Source: Pseudomonadota bacterium | GTDB lineage: Bacteria; Desulfobacterota; Binatia; Binatales; Binataceae | Reading direction: 5' to 3' | Assembly: GCA_021324885.1 (NCBI GenBank) | Contig: JAJPIF010000016.1 | Location: 49,800 to 113,799 of the forward strand | Length of the DNA: 64,000 nucleotides | Shown here: positions 1 to 8,578 of the stretch, one piece after another | Position numbering within the stretch: the first letter of the stretch is position 1 | Layout: the number at the start of each line of letters is the position of its first letter | The notes under the pieces: model-generated | Seen by the model: the letters and a program-made list of their open reading frames with translations, nothing else | Databases searched by the model: none | What the model was told of the DNA's origin: nothing | Program-made: the position numbers and the translations under genes

Positions 1-572
1 AGGAAGGTCTGGCGCGCTTTTACTCGGAGCTGATCGATCGCGTCGGCGACGATCGCCTGCGTGTTTATCTGTATCATTTCCCGCGGCTGTCCACCGTGCC
101 AATCACACCGGCGCTGGTGAAACGGCTGCGGACCGCGTATCCGGGCATCATCGCGGGACTTAAGGACAGTTCAGGCGACTGGTCCTTTTCGGCAGGGCTG
201 TTAAAGCAGTTTCCAGGGTTTGGCGTTTTCTCCGGCAGCGAGGGCTTTCTGCTGGCCAACCTGCGCGCCGGCGGGACGGGCTGCATATCCGCAAATGTCA
301 ATGTGACCGCCGCCCTGGCGCACCGGGTCTACGCTGCCTGGCGCGAGGACCGCGCGGACCGGTTGCAACAGGAGTTGGACCAGGTGCGCGCCGTGCTCGA
401 TAGATATCCGCTGCCGGCTGCGATCAAGCATGTGATGCGTGTCATTACCGGAAACGCCGCGTGGCAATACCTTTTGCCGCCCAATCAGCCGTTGAGCGAG
501 GAAGAGGGACGTGCGCTGATGGCAGGCTTGGCGGCGCTGCCGCAGATGAAGCCGATTCTGGCAAGGACATGA
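1..572 (+). CDS. DapA/N-acetylneuraminate lyase family protein (3' part)
   Basis: The reading frame is open from the left edge (frame of base 3), so the 5' end lies outside the window; about 190 residues remain. The motif YHFPRLSTVPI followed by GLKDSSGD is characteristic of the dihydrodipicolinate synthase / N-acetylneuraminate lyase TIM-barrel family; the Lys of GLKDS is the Schiff-base lysine. Members condense or cleave pyruvate or related oxo-acids in the cytoplasm. The segment SGSEGFLLANLRAGGTGCIS matches the conserved downstream strand of the barrel. The C-terminal helical part is present and ends normally at TGA. Whether it is true DapA, a keto-deoxy-sugar aldolase or another lyase cannot be told from the C-terminal part alone. 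Confidence 0.85.
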   Translation, partial: EGLARFYSELIDRVGDDRLRVYLYHFPRLSTVPITPALVKRLRTAYPGIIAGLKDSSGDWSFSAGLLKQFPGFGVFSGSEGFLLANLRAGGTGCISANVNVTAALAHRVYAAWREDRADRLQQELDQVRAVLDRYPLPAAIKHVMRVITGNAAWQYLLPPNQPLSEEEGRALMAGLAALPQMKPILART

Positions 573-619
573 TCGCCTCTTTAACCGATTAACCATTTGA
601 TATTTGGAGGGTACGTACG

Positions 620-1051
620 ATGGCCAAAACCAGGGATCAGTTGATTGACGAGATGCTCGATCGCGAGGCGATCCGGGATCTTCCGGTTCGGTACTGCCAT
701 TATATCTGGACCAAAAACCTCGACGGTATTTTGAGTCTGTTCACCAACGACGGGATCTTCGCGATGGAAGGGCTGGGCGCGCCGCAGGAAGTCAAGGGAC
801 AGGAAGCCTTGCGCAAATTCTATGGCCAGGTCGCTCAGGGCACGGGCGGCCCGGCGCCCTACATTCACAACATCGTGATCGATTTGAAAGATGCCACGCA
901 CGCGACGGGAACCTCCTACCCTGAGGTGCGCTCCAGCGGCGAGCAGATGAAACTGATGGCGCTGGGGTATTACGCCGACGAGTATGAAAAAGTAAACGGC
1001 CAGTGGAAGTTCAAAGCCCGCCGCTTCAAAAACCTTCGTTCCGGCTCATAA
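620..1051 (+). CDS. SnoaL-like / NTF2-fold protein, copy 1
   Basis: A 143-residue protein whose opening (EMLDREAIRDLPVRYCHYIW) and ending (EYEKVNGQWKFKARRFK) fit the SnoaL_4 / NTF2-like fold, a cone-shaped barrel used by small isomerases, dehydratases, ring-hydroxylating dioxygenase beta subunits and many proteins of unknown role. A clear GGAGGG ribosome site precedes the ATG. The gene is followed after 142 bases by a close paralogue (1194-1622). No catalytic residue set identifies a reaction, so the substrate is unknown. It follows the DapA-family lyase by 47 bases and could share its transcript. Confidence 0.85.
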   Translation: MAKTRDQLIDEMLDREAIRDLPVRYCHYIWTKNLDGILSLFTNDGIFAMEGLGAPQEVKGQEALRKFYGQVAQGTGGPAPYIHNIVIDLKDATHATGTSYPEVRSSGEQMKLMALGYYADEYEKVNGQWKFKARRFKNLRSGS

Positions 1052-1193
1052 AACCGACCTGTTCTCTTGGTAGCACAGGGTGGGGTAGGGCGGCCCGGCC
1101 CGTGTTTTCTTGCTGCGGCGCGTGTGGCAGGGGGGCAGCGCCCGCCCTGCCACCGGGATAGTCAAAGTCGAGGGTGAGGGAGGAACAACTGAA

Positions 1194-1622
1194 ATGGCAA
1201 AAACCAGAGAACAACTGCTGGACGAAATGCTCGATCGCGAGGCGATCAAGGATCTGCCCGCGCGCTATTGTCATTATGTGTGGACCAAAAATCTCGAAGG
1301 CGTCCTGAGCATCTTCACCGAGGATGGCCTGTTTTCCTCCGGGGGCGCGGGCCCGTCGCATGAGGTCAAAGGAATGGAAGCTCTGCGAAAATTCTACGCC
1401 AGCGAACCCGATCGGGTCGGCGCACGCCCGTTCATTCACAACGTCGTAATCGATCTGAAAAGCCCGACGCGCGCCACCGGCTACGCGTATCTCGAACTGC
1501 GCTCGGCGGCGCAGCAAATGAAATGGATGGGCACCGGCTATTACGAAGACGAATACGAGAAAGTAAACGGCCAGTGGAAGTTCAAATCCCGCCGCTTCAA
1601 GATGGTCCACAGCGAGATGTAG
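1194..1622 (+). CDS. SnoaL-like / NTF2-fold protein, copy 2
   Basis: A 142-residue paralogue of the gene just upstream; the first residues MAKTREQLLDEMLDREAIKD align without gaps with copy 1. The frame is open further upstream to 1110, but ATG 1194 was chosen because it aligns with the start of copy 1 and has a GGGAGGAA ribosome site. At the DNA level the copies share a 27-base identical run near the 3' end (989-1015 and 1560-1586), which indicates a tandem duplication rather than chance. The central part is more divergent (EGLGAPQEVKG in copy 1, GGAGPSHEVKG in copy 2), so the pair may have specialised. Function is unknown beyond the fold. Confidence 0.85.
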   Translation: MAKTREQLLDEMLDREAIKDLPARYCHYVWTKNLEGVLSIFTEDGLFSSGGAGPSHEVKGMEALRKFYASEPDRVGARPFIHNVVIDLKSPTRATGYAYLELRSAAQQMKWMGTGYYEDEYEKVNGQWKFKSRRFKMVHSEM

Positions 1623-1674
1623 ACAGTTGCTGTCACACGGCGAAAGCTGCCGGCAAAAATGCTAAAATTCGGGC

Positions 1675-2016
1675 ATGAGACCGAGCAGCCAGGGCCATTG
1701 GGAGTTCCGCTCAGCGGACGACGTCGTCCTTTTTTGGGAGCACCATCGAAGCGTTCCCAGCCGGGCGGACGGCCGCAAACCACGTCACGAAGAGCGCTTT
1801 TACCTGGGACTTTATCTGCTGGCGCTGGCCGATCATGAGTTGCTCTCCTATCCTTTGATCGTTGAACAGGGTCGCCAACATGAGTCTCCTGACTTTATGC
1901 TATCGTGCGCGTCCGGAGAGGTCATTGGTCTTGAAGTGACGCGCGCGACGGAGCAGTCAGTTCAACGACAGTCGCGGACGGTTGATCAGGCAGATGCCGG
2001 ATGGCCGGCGCTTTGA
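1675..2016 (+). CDS. hypothetical protein, probably frameshifted at its 3' end
   Basis: A 113-residue frame beginning MRPSSQGHWEFRSADDVVLF. The segment ESPDFMLSCASGEVIGLEVTRA has the look of a nuclease-like beta core (PD, spacer, ExT), faintly resembling PD-(D/E)xK enzymes, but this is weak. The last about 25 residues (from EQSVQRQ onward) look like out-of-frame translation, while the overlapping +1 frame encodes a sensible tail (FELKVLDDGVEVVGREL) ending at 2065. Removing one base between about 1945 and 1993 would give a protein of about 129 residues that ends 5 bases before the zeta-toxin-like gene. It may be the toxin's partner, or an unrelated decaying gene. Confidence 0.45.
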   Translation: MRPSSQGHWEFRSADDVVLFWEHHRSVPSRADGRKPRHEERFYLGLYLLALADHELLSYPLIVEQGRQHESPDFMLSCASGEVIGLEVTRATEQSVQRQSRTVDQADAGWPAL

Positions 2017-2065
2017 GCTTAAAGTTCTGGACGACGGCGTGGAAGTCGTCGGGAGAGAGCTTTAG
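1994..2065 (+). other. short in-frame tail or mini-ORF before the zeta-like gene
   Basis: ATG at 1994 opens a 23-codon frame reading MPDGRRFELKVLDDGVEVVG and ending GREL, TAG at 2063-2065. It overlaps the end of the 1675 gene in another frame and stops 5 bases before the ATG of the zeta-toxin-like gene. It is either the displaced C-terminus of the 1675 product after a frameshift or a tiny coupled leader/antitoxin. Length argues for the first. No confident ribosome site precedes it. Confidence 0.35.
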
Positions 2066-2070
2066 GCCGG

Positions 2071-2658
2071 ATGGCCGACGAGCCATGGCTTTGGCTTTTG
2101 GCGGGTCCGAACGGACCGGGTAAAAGCACCTGCTCTGGTTTCCTGGTTAATTTTGCGGGCCAGATCGGAGAAATCGTCAATCCGGACGAGATTGCCAGGC
2201 GCTTGCGACCCGATGCACCCGGGAAAGCTGCAATTCAGGCTGGTCGCCTTGCGAGGCGCCGTATGGAGGAATTGCTGATTGCGCGAAGAAGCTTCGCGGT
2301 CGAGACGACACTTGCGGGTCAACTTCATCTCCGTGACGTGAACCGCGCGAAGTCCGAAAGCTGGCAAGTTGGTATCGTGTATGTCGGGTTAAAGAGTCCG
2401 AATCTAGCTCTGGAGCGCGTACGTCAAAGAACTCTTGCTGGCGGACAGAATGTTCCCGAAACCGACATACGACGGAGATACGACCGGAGTCTGGTCAATC
2501 TGGCTCGAATTGGCCAAATCGCCGCCGCATTGTTCGTGTTCGATAATTCTTCAAAAAATTTGAAGATGGTGGTTGTGGCGAATAGAGGAGAAGTAGTCTT
2601 CCGATCGCCTACTATTCCCGCATGGGTTAAGCGCGGCTTGGGGGCGATTATTAATTAA
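2071..2658 (+). CDS. zeta-toxin-like P-loop kinase
   Basis: A 195-residue protein with Walker A GPNGPGKST near residues 12-20, the segment NPDEIARRLRPDAP, and the hallmark FAVETTLAG, as in zeta-toxin/UDP-N-acetylglucosamine kinase family proteins (PF06414). Family members phosphorylate UDP-sugars or other small molecules; some are toxins of toxin-antitoxin pairs, others are housekeeping kinases. The second half contains RRRYDRSLVNL, typical of the family lid region. Base composition looks lower in GC than the flanks, especially 2520-2660, hinting at transfer. The partner upstream appears damaged, so this could be a solitary toxin or a non-toxic kinase. It ends 23 bases from the convergent dnaE2. 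Confidence 0.8.
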   Translation: MADEPWLWLLAGPNGPGKSTCSGFLVNFAGQIGEIVNPDEIARRLRPDAPGKAAIQAGRLARRRMEELLIARRSFAVETTLAGQLHLRDVNRAKSESWQVGIVYVGLKSPNLALERVRQRTLAGGQNVPETDIRRRYDRSLVNLARIGQIAAALFVFDNSSKNLKMVVVANRGEVVFRSPTIPAWVKRGLGAIIN

Positions 2659-2681
2659 TCGGCAAAGTCTCGGTGGCCTTA

Positions 2682-5600
2682 TCAATGGAAATTGTGTGGT
2701 GACGGCAGCGGCGAGTCGATCTTGATTTCGGCGAAGCGACGGCCTTTGATGCCTATGGTGCCGTCGCGTTTTTGCAGCACTCCTTCGACAAGCAGGATCG
2801 GCGCGCGATGGAGTAGCGGGCGGTTTTTGTGGAACAGTTCCGGCATCACGATGATGTTGGATAGGCCCGTTTCATCTTCCAGTGTCATAAAGAAAAAGCC
2901 CTTGGCCGTGCCCGGACGCTGGCGCACGATGACCAGGCCGGCGACCTGCACCAACCCTCCGTCGCTGGCGCACTCAAGCTCTGCCGCGCTTAGGATTCCT
3001 CGCGCCTTTAGCTGCGGTCGGATGTGCGCCATCACGTGCGGCCCCGTGGTCAGACCCGTCGTCGCGTAATCGGCGCGGGTTTCCTCCAGCGGCGCCATTG
3101 GTGGCAATTGGCTCTGACTTGGCGATGGATCGATCCCGGCAAACAGGCTGCCCGCGTCGCGATCGATCGCCGAGGCCTGCCACAGAGCTTCGCGCCGCGT
3201 CTTGCCGAAGCCGCTGAGCGCGCCGGCAAACGCCAGGGTGTCGAGTTCGCGCCGATTCGGCGTCACGCGCTTGACCAGGTCGGCGATCGAGTCGAACGGG
3301 CGGGCACGCCTTTCATTTTCGATTCGCAAACCGGTCTCTTCGCGCAGGCCGTTGACGTACTTCAGGCCCATCCGCAACGCCAGCGCTCCGTGGTCATGCT
3401 CGATCGTGCATTGCCAGTCCGAGCGCGTCACGTCGATCGGCCGGACTTCCAAACCATGGCGCTGGGCGTCCTTGACCAGGGTTGCCGGATGGTAAAAGCC
3501 CAGCGGGTAGCAGTTGAGCATGGCGGCATAAAACGCCGCCGGATGGTGGCATTTCAAATAGGCCGACGCGTAAGCGATCAACGCGAAGCTGGCGGCGTGC
3601 GATTCGGGAAAGCCGTACAGCGCGAACGAGCCGATGCTGAGCACGATCTCGTCGGCGACTTTCCCGCTGATGCCGTTTTTGGCCATCCCGTCGCGCAGCC
3701 GCCTCTCGATTTTCTCCATCCGCCCGCGCGATCGCTTAAATCCCATCGCGCGGCGCAGTTCTTCGGCCTCGCCGCCGCTGAATCCCGCCGCCGTCATCGC
3801 GATGCGCAGCAACTGTTCCTGGAACAGCGGGACGCCCAGCGTGCGCCGCAGGATTGGCTCCAGCGACGGATGGGCATAGGTGACCGGCGCGCGCCCGTTG
3901 CGCCGCTCCAGGTATGGATTGACCATCTGGCCGACGATCGGGCCGGGACGGATGATCGCGACTTCGACGACCAGATCATAAAACCTGTTCGGCTTCATGC
4001 GCGGCAGCGTCGCCATCTGGGCGCGACTCTCGACCTGGAACACGCCGATGGTGTCGGCGTTGCGCAGCATCCGGTACACGGCGGGATCGTCGGGCGGCAG
4101 ATGGGCAAGGTCCACGCTGACGCCTTCATGCCTGGCGACCAGCGCAATGGCTTCTTCGAGCACCGCCAGCATCCCAAGTCCCAGCAGGTCCACCTTGATA
4201 ATGCCGAGGTCGGCGCAATCCTCCTTGTCCCACTGGATCACGACGCGCCCCGGCATCGAAGCCGGTTCCAGCGGCACGATTTCGTCCAGCGGTCCCGCCC
4301 CGATCACCATCCCGCCGCTATGCTGTCCGAGATGGCGCGGCAGGTCCTGGATTTGGCGGACCAGCTCGATTAGCATCCGCACCCGCGGCGCGTCCGCGTC
4401 AACGCCGCCGCTGCGCAGCATCGCCTCGACCTCGTCCTTGTCGTCGCGAAACTCATAGGCGTGCACCAGTTTGGCCAGCCGGTCCACCTGCTCGGGCGAG
4501 AAGCCCAGGACCTTGCCGACTTCGCGAATCGCGCTGCGGCTGCGATAGGTGATCACGTTGGCGGTCATCGCGGCCCCGCGCTCGCCGTAGCGTTTGTAGA
4601 GATACTGGATCACCTTTTCGCGCTGGTCGCCACTGGGCAGGTCGAGATCGATATCGGGCCATTCGCCGCGCTCCTCGGACAGAAAGCGCTCGAACAGCAG
4701 ATCCATCCCGACGGCGTCAACCGCCGTGATCCCCAGTGCGTAGCAGACGGCGCTGTTGGCCGCCGATCCGCGTCCCTGCACCAGGATCCGATTCGTACGG
4801 CAAAACTGCACGATGTCCCAGACGATCAGGAAATAGCCCGCGAGATTGAGTTTCGCGATTATCGCAAGTTCATGTTCGAGCTGGCGGCGGACGCGGGCGC
4901 TGAGTCCGTTTCCCCAGCGTTCACGGGCGCCGGCGTAGGTGAGGATACGCAAATAGCTGTCCGGCGTTTGTCCCGCTGGCAGCGGATAGTCGGGAAAACG
5001 GTAGCCGAGATCGGCCATCGTAAAGGCGCATCGCTCGGCCAGCTCGACGGTGGCTGCGAGCGCATCGGGCAGATCGGCAAACAAGGCCGCCATTTCCGCG
5101 GGTGGCTTGAGGTGGCGTTCGTGGTTGACCCACAACGCGCGTCCGGCGGCGTCCAGCGTGGTTTTCATCCGGATGCAGCTCAGGACATCGAGCAGGGCGC
5201 GCTCCGCGCCGCTGTGGCAGACGTCGTTGCTGGCCACGATCCGAGTTCGCTTCGAAGCGGCCAGCGCGGCGAGTTTGCGGTTAAGCCGCTCCTCGCCAGC
5301 ATCCAGATGGCGCTGAAGATCGATATACAGATTGTTGGCGCCGAAAATCGCGTACAGCCGATCGCACAGCGGACGCGGATCGCGTCCGGCGGTCAGCATC
5401 CGGGACAGCGGGCTGTAAACGCCGCCGGCCAGGCAGATCAGCCCGGCACCGAAACGTTCCAGGTCGTCGAGCGTGACGCGGCTTTGGCCTTTGGCGGGGT
5501 ACGGCGATAGCGACTTTTTGCCATCAGCGGGCGGATTGACAACTCTGAGTTTGGATGCAGTGATTAGACGGCAGAGATTTTTGTAGGCGGCGCGATCCGC

Positions 5601-5846
5601 AACGAGGACGTAAAGCCGGCTGTCGTCCTCCAGCGTGAGCTCCGCTCCCACAATTGCCCTGAGCCCGGCTTGGACGGCGGCATGGTAAAAGCGGGGTGCG
5701 CCGTAAACGCCGTCGCGATCGCCCAGCGCAATCGCCGGATATCCCAATTCGGCCGCGCGTTCGACCAAATCCTCAGGCTGCGCGGCGCCTTCCAGGAAAC
5801 TGAAGGCGCTGCGCGCGCGCAGTTCGATGTAAGGACACGACGCCAT
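2682..5846 (-). CDS. dnaE2: error-prone DNA polymerase III alpha subunit DnaE2
   Basis: A 1054-residue C-family polymerase. The catalytic aspartates are visible in PDIDLDLPSGDQREK (around residue 398), a form typical of DnaE2, with HSGGMVI, LFQEQLLRIAM and LRRAMGFKR downstream and an OB domain near residues 960-1040 (VQVAGLVIVRQRPGTAKGF). DnaE2 copies damaged DNA in the SOS mutagenesis pathway, usually with ImuA and ImuB. No imuA, imuB or lexA is seen in this window. The N-terminal PHP domain begins YIELRARSAFSFLEG, with Arg where the first metal-binding His is usually found, so PHP exonuclease activity is probably absent. The frame extends to 6029, but ATG 5846 is chosen because the PHP domain starts immediately there and the extra 61 residues look non-coding. 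Confidence 0.93.
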   Translation of the reverse strand: MASCPYIELRARSAFSFLEGAAQPEDLVERAAELGYPAIALGDRDGVYGAPRFYHAAVQAGLRAIVGAELTLEDDSRLYVLVADRAAYKNLCRLITASKLRVVNPPADGKKSLSPYPAKGQSRVTLDDLERFGAGLICLAGGVYSPLSRMLTAGRDPRPLCDRLYAIFGANNLYIDLQRHLDAGEERLNRKLAALAASKRTRIVASNDVCHSGAERALLDVLSCIRMKTTLDAAGRALWVNHERHLKPPAEMAALFADLPDALAATVELAERCAFTMADLGYRFPDYPLPAGQTPDSYLRILTYAGARERWGNGLSARVRRQLEHELAIIAKLNLAGYFLIVWDIVQFCRTNRILVQGRGSAANSAVCYALGITAVDAVGMDLLFERFLSEERGEWPDIDLDLPSGDQREKVIQYLYKRYGERGAAMTANVITYRSRSAIREVGKVLGFSPEQVDRLAKLVHAYEFRDDKDEVEAMLRSGGVDADAPRVRMLIELVRQIQDLPRHLGQHSGGMVIGAGPLDEIVPLEPASMPGRVVIQWDKEDCADLGIIKVDLLGLGMLAVLEEAIALVARHEGVSVDLAHLPPDDPAVYRMLRNADTIGVFQVESRAQMATLPRMKPNRFYDLVVEVAIIRPGPIVGQMVNPYLERRNGRAPVTYAHPSLEPILRRTLGVPLFQEQLLRIAMTAAGFSGGEAEELRRAMGFKRSRGRMEKIERRLRDGMAKNGISGKVADEIVLSIGSFALYGFPESHAASFALIAYASAYLKCHHPAAFYAAMLNCYPLGFYHPATLVKDAQRHGLEVRPIDVTRSDWQCTIEHDHGALALRMGLKYVNGLREETGLRIENERRARPFDSIADLVKRVTPNRRELDTLAFAGALSGFGKTRREALWQASAIDRDAGSLFAGIDPSPSQSQLPPMAPLEETRADYATTGLTTGPHVMAHIRPQLKARGILSAAELECASDGGLVQVAGLVIVRQRPGTAKGFFFMTLEDETGLSNIIVMPELFHKNRPLLHRAPILLVEGVLQKRDGTIGIKGRRFAEIKIDSPLPSPHNFH

Positions 5847-6048
5847 CGGCGCGTCCCACTTTATCACAGGCGAAGGCAGGGCTTTTATCGGTACGCTGCG
5901 CAACCGGTCGGCGCGAGGCGTAACGCAACTTCGCCGGCGATCGTCAAATATATCGCGAAAAGCTGTCGTGATGCCTGCTGGCGTGCGGTCTTGGGCTGCT
6001 CGCAGCAGACAAGTATTATATTCAGCCAAAGCTCCGGGAGGTTTGCGG

Positions 6049-8082
6049 TTGCGGGATTTTCATTGGAGTCGGTTACGTCGGTTGGGGTTGCTGCTGGCGG
6101 TTATCACCGTTTTCCCGGCCATGAATTCGTGGGGCGCGCCGGTTATGATTGCGGCTGCGCCGGTGCAGGCCACCCCTGAATCGCCGCTTATTTCCAAGTC
6201 GACCCAGGCGACGGCCCCGGCGGCGGTGCCAACCCCCGTGCCTCCCAACGAGCAGCAAAACGTAATCTCCTTTCTCGGCGGCGCTATCGGATGGTTTCGG
6301 CAATTTGATGTCGAAACCGGTTTGGTCGAGGAACCGCCCGAAGCGCTTTACCTTGCCGCCGATCAGGCAATGGCGAGGGAAGTCCTCAAGCTTGCCTTTG
6401 AGTATGCCGACGCCGAGGCGGTGCTGATTTCGAAAATTGGCCAGTCTCCGCAACCCTCCGCCGCAGCCACCGGGTCGGCTGCAATCATCGCGAGCCGCCT
6501 GGCCCAGGCGCAAAGTAACCTGAGCAGCGCCCAGGCGCAGGTCAAGGACTTGACCGCGCGTTTGCGCCATGCCGGCCGGCGCCAGCGCGACAACCTCGCG
6601 CGTGAATTACTGGCCGCCCAGGCGCAGTTGGAATTGGTGCAGTCGCGGGTGGATTTTCTAACCACGATGATGGAATTCGAGCGCACCAACACGCCAGCGT
6701 CGCACAATGGCACGCTGCAGGCGCAGATCGATGAGTTGCGCCATTCGCTGCAGCCCGACACGAAAAAAAGTGCGGGCGCACCGAAGGATCCGGTCGAACC
6801 GGCGGGACTGGTCGGACTGGCCGAGCACCTGATCGAGCTCCATAACAAGATCTCCATCCTCGAGCAGCGCCAGGAAGACACTCAGGCGCTGCTGGACCTG
6901 GTGCTGCGCACGCGCGTGCCGCTGCAACACGGGTTGATGGCCATCGATGACAGCGCGCAGCGGTTGACGCACGCGGCGCTGAGCGACGACCGGACCGACA
7001 TCGAGCAGCGCAAGAAGGAATTCCAGGACCTAATCAACCGTCGCAAGCTGATCGGCGCGGCCCTGCTGCCGTTGACCAAGCAGATGATGGTTTTGCGGCG
7101 CTACCAGGACAACCTTGCCCAATGGGAAGCCCAGGTGCAAAGGCATACGACGCAGGTCTTGCGCACATTGCTGATGCACGTGGGCGGCGTCCTGCTCGTC
7201 TTCGCACTCATTGGCGCTTTGTCCCTAATCTGGCGGCGTCTGGCGGTACGCTACGTCGAGGATGTCAACCGCCGCCGCCAGATTCTGAAAATCCGCGATA
7301 TCACCGTCATGATCCTGATCATAATGGTGCTGCTGTTCAACTTCACCACGGAGTTGGGCGCGTTGGCCACGGTGGTGGGCTTTGCCGCCGCCGGTATCGC
7401 GGTCGCCTTGCAGGACGTGATCCTGTCGATCGCCGGCTATTTCCGCCTGGGCGGTCGCTTTGGAATCAAGCACGGCGATCGGGTTGAATTACAGGGGGTG
7501 CGGGGCGAAGTGGTGGAACTCGGACTGACCAAGCTGACACTGCTGGAACTGGACGGCGACGGCATACAATCGGGTCCGACCGGGCGTTTGGTGATGATCC
7601 CGAACTCCAGCGTCTTTCGCGATAAATTCCTTAACCATCCGGGACGCAGCCTCATCGTGTGGCGCGAATTGCGGTTTACGCTGTCGCCCGATTGCGATTT
7701 CCGCCTGGTGGAGAAACAATTACTCGAGGTCGTCGAAGCGGTGTTCGCCCGTTATCGTGACAACGCTCGCAGTCAGCTCCAGGAGATGGAACGCAATCTC
7801 AATACCCGCCTGGACTCGGGTCGGCCGCAAAGCCGCGTCCGACTGGGGCCCGACGGTTTGCAGATCACCCTGCGCTTTCCGGTTGACGTGCGCTCGGAAG
7901 CTCAAGCAGTGGATGAGATTTCACGGCGGCTGCTCGATTACATCGCGCGCGAACCCCATCTGCGTTTTGTCCCCAGCGGAACGCCCAATATCCAGTCGAT
8001 AGCGGTTGCCGCGGATGAAGATGGCAATCATGCGCCAGTGAGCGCCGCGCAATCCGACGTCAGGGCGGACAGCCAATCGTAG
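6049..8082 (+). CDS. MscS-type mechanosensitive channel with long coiled-coil N-terminus
   Basis: An inner-membrane channel of about 677 residues that should relieve osmotic pressure. TTG 6049 was chosen as start: GGGAGG lies just upstream and a clean signal peptide follows (LRRLGLLLAVITVFPA); an ATG at 5968 in the same frame would put 27 unconvincing residues before it. A periplasmic coiled-coil-rich region (about 140-350) precedes membrane segments near 370-395, 417-436 and the pore-type helix 440-464 (AAGIAVALQDVILSIAGYF). The MscS beta domain follows (GDRVELQGVRGEVVELGLTK), then a C-terminal alpha/beta domain. Larger than MscS (286 residues), it resembles MscK/YnaI-like or MscM relatives. 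A TPR lipoprotein gene follows 6 bases downstream, probably in the same operon. Confidence 0.88.
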   Translation: MRDFHWSRLRRLGLLLAVITVFPAMNSWGAPVMIAAAPVQATPESPLISKSTQATAPAAVPTPVPPNEQQNVISFLGGAIGWFRQFDVETGLVEEPPEALYLAADQAMAREVLKLAFEYADAEAVLISKIGQSPQPSAAATGSAAIIASRLAQAQSNLSSAQAQVKDLTARLRHAGRRQRDNLARELLAAQAQLELVQSRVDFLTTMMEFERTNTPASHNGTLQAQIDELRHSLQPDTKKSAGAPKDPVEPAGLVGLAEHLIELHNKISILEQRQEDTQALLDLVLRTRVPLQHGLMAIDDSAQRLTHAALSDDRTDIEQRKKEFQDLINRRKLIGAALLPLTKQMMVLRRYQDNLAQWEAQVQRHTTQVLRTLLMHVGGVLLVFALIGALSLIWRRLAVRYVEDVNRRRQILKIRDITVMILIIMVLLFNFTTELGALATVVGFAAAGIAVALQDVILSIAGYFRLGGRFGIKHGDRVELQGVRGEVVELGLTKLTLLELDGDGIQSGPTGRLVMIPNSSVFRDKFLNHPGRSLIVWRELRFTLSPDCDFRLVEKQLLEVVEAVFARYRDNARSQLQEMERNLNTRLDSGRPQSRVRLGPDGLQITLRFPVDVRSEAQAVDEISRRLLDYIAREPHLRFVPSGTPNIQSIAVAADEDGNHAPVSAAQSDVRADSQS

Positions 8083-8088
8083 CGAGGC

Positions 8089-8487
8089 ATGGTGTCGGCA
8101 CAATCCCCAATCCGCTGGTGCAGCCTGCGCTTGTTGGTCGCGCTGGCAGCGGCCACCGCGCTCCTCGGCTGTATCTCGGCGCCAAAGCGCCATCTTGAGC
8201 GCGCCCGCATCCTGTTTGAGCGGCGCGATCTCAAGGCTGCCAGAATCGAGCTGAACAAAGCGATCAAGGCCGACCCGGACCTGCTTCAGGCGCATGTGAT
8301 GCTGGCGCGGGTTGACGAGTACCTCGGAGATCAGCAGGATGCCGCTGTGCAATATGAGACGGCGGCCAGGCTGGATCCGGCCGATCCGAGATTACGGAAC
8401 AAGGCACGCTTTTATCGCCGCCAACTGAAAGGCGCAGCGGCACCTGCGGACCGCGGCGGTGCGATGTCCGAGCCGGGGCGTCCATAA
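8089..8487 (+). CDS. small TPR lipoprotein
   Basis: A 132-residue predicted lipoprotein: N-terminal hydrophobic stretch LRLLVALAAATALLGC ending in a lipobox, then about two tetratricopeptide helices pairs (RARILFERRDLKAARIELNK and AHVMLARVDEYLGDQQDAA). TPR lipoproteins act as scaffolds at the inner face of the outer membrane or the periplasmic face of the inner membrane. It starts 6 bases after the MscS gene with GAGG in front, so the two are probably co-transcribed and may form a complex. The extreme C-terminus is low-complexity. No known name could be assigned. Confidence 0.78.
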   Translation: MVSAQSPIRWCSLRLLVALAAATALLGCISAPKRHLERARILFERRDLKAARIELNKAIKADPDLLQAHVMLARVDEYLGDQQDAAVQYETAARLDPADPRLRNKARFYRRQLKGAAAPADRGGAMSEPGRP

Positions 8488-8578
8488 GTTCGAGGCACGC
8501 GCCGTTTGGTGTGAAAAACGTTGTTGCAACCGTCCGCGCGCCGTCTTTGAGGGTCGATGCGGAAACGGAAATCGAACC

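Noticed and set aside
3024..5510. Long open frames (449 and 349 codons) on the plus strand opposite dnaE2
   Set aside because: They run opposite a protein with clear DnaE2 motifs and lack any recognisable domain; GC-rich codon use often leaves such antisense frames open.
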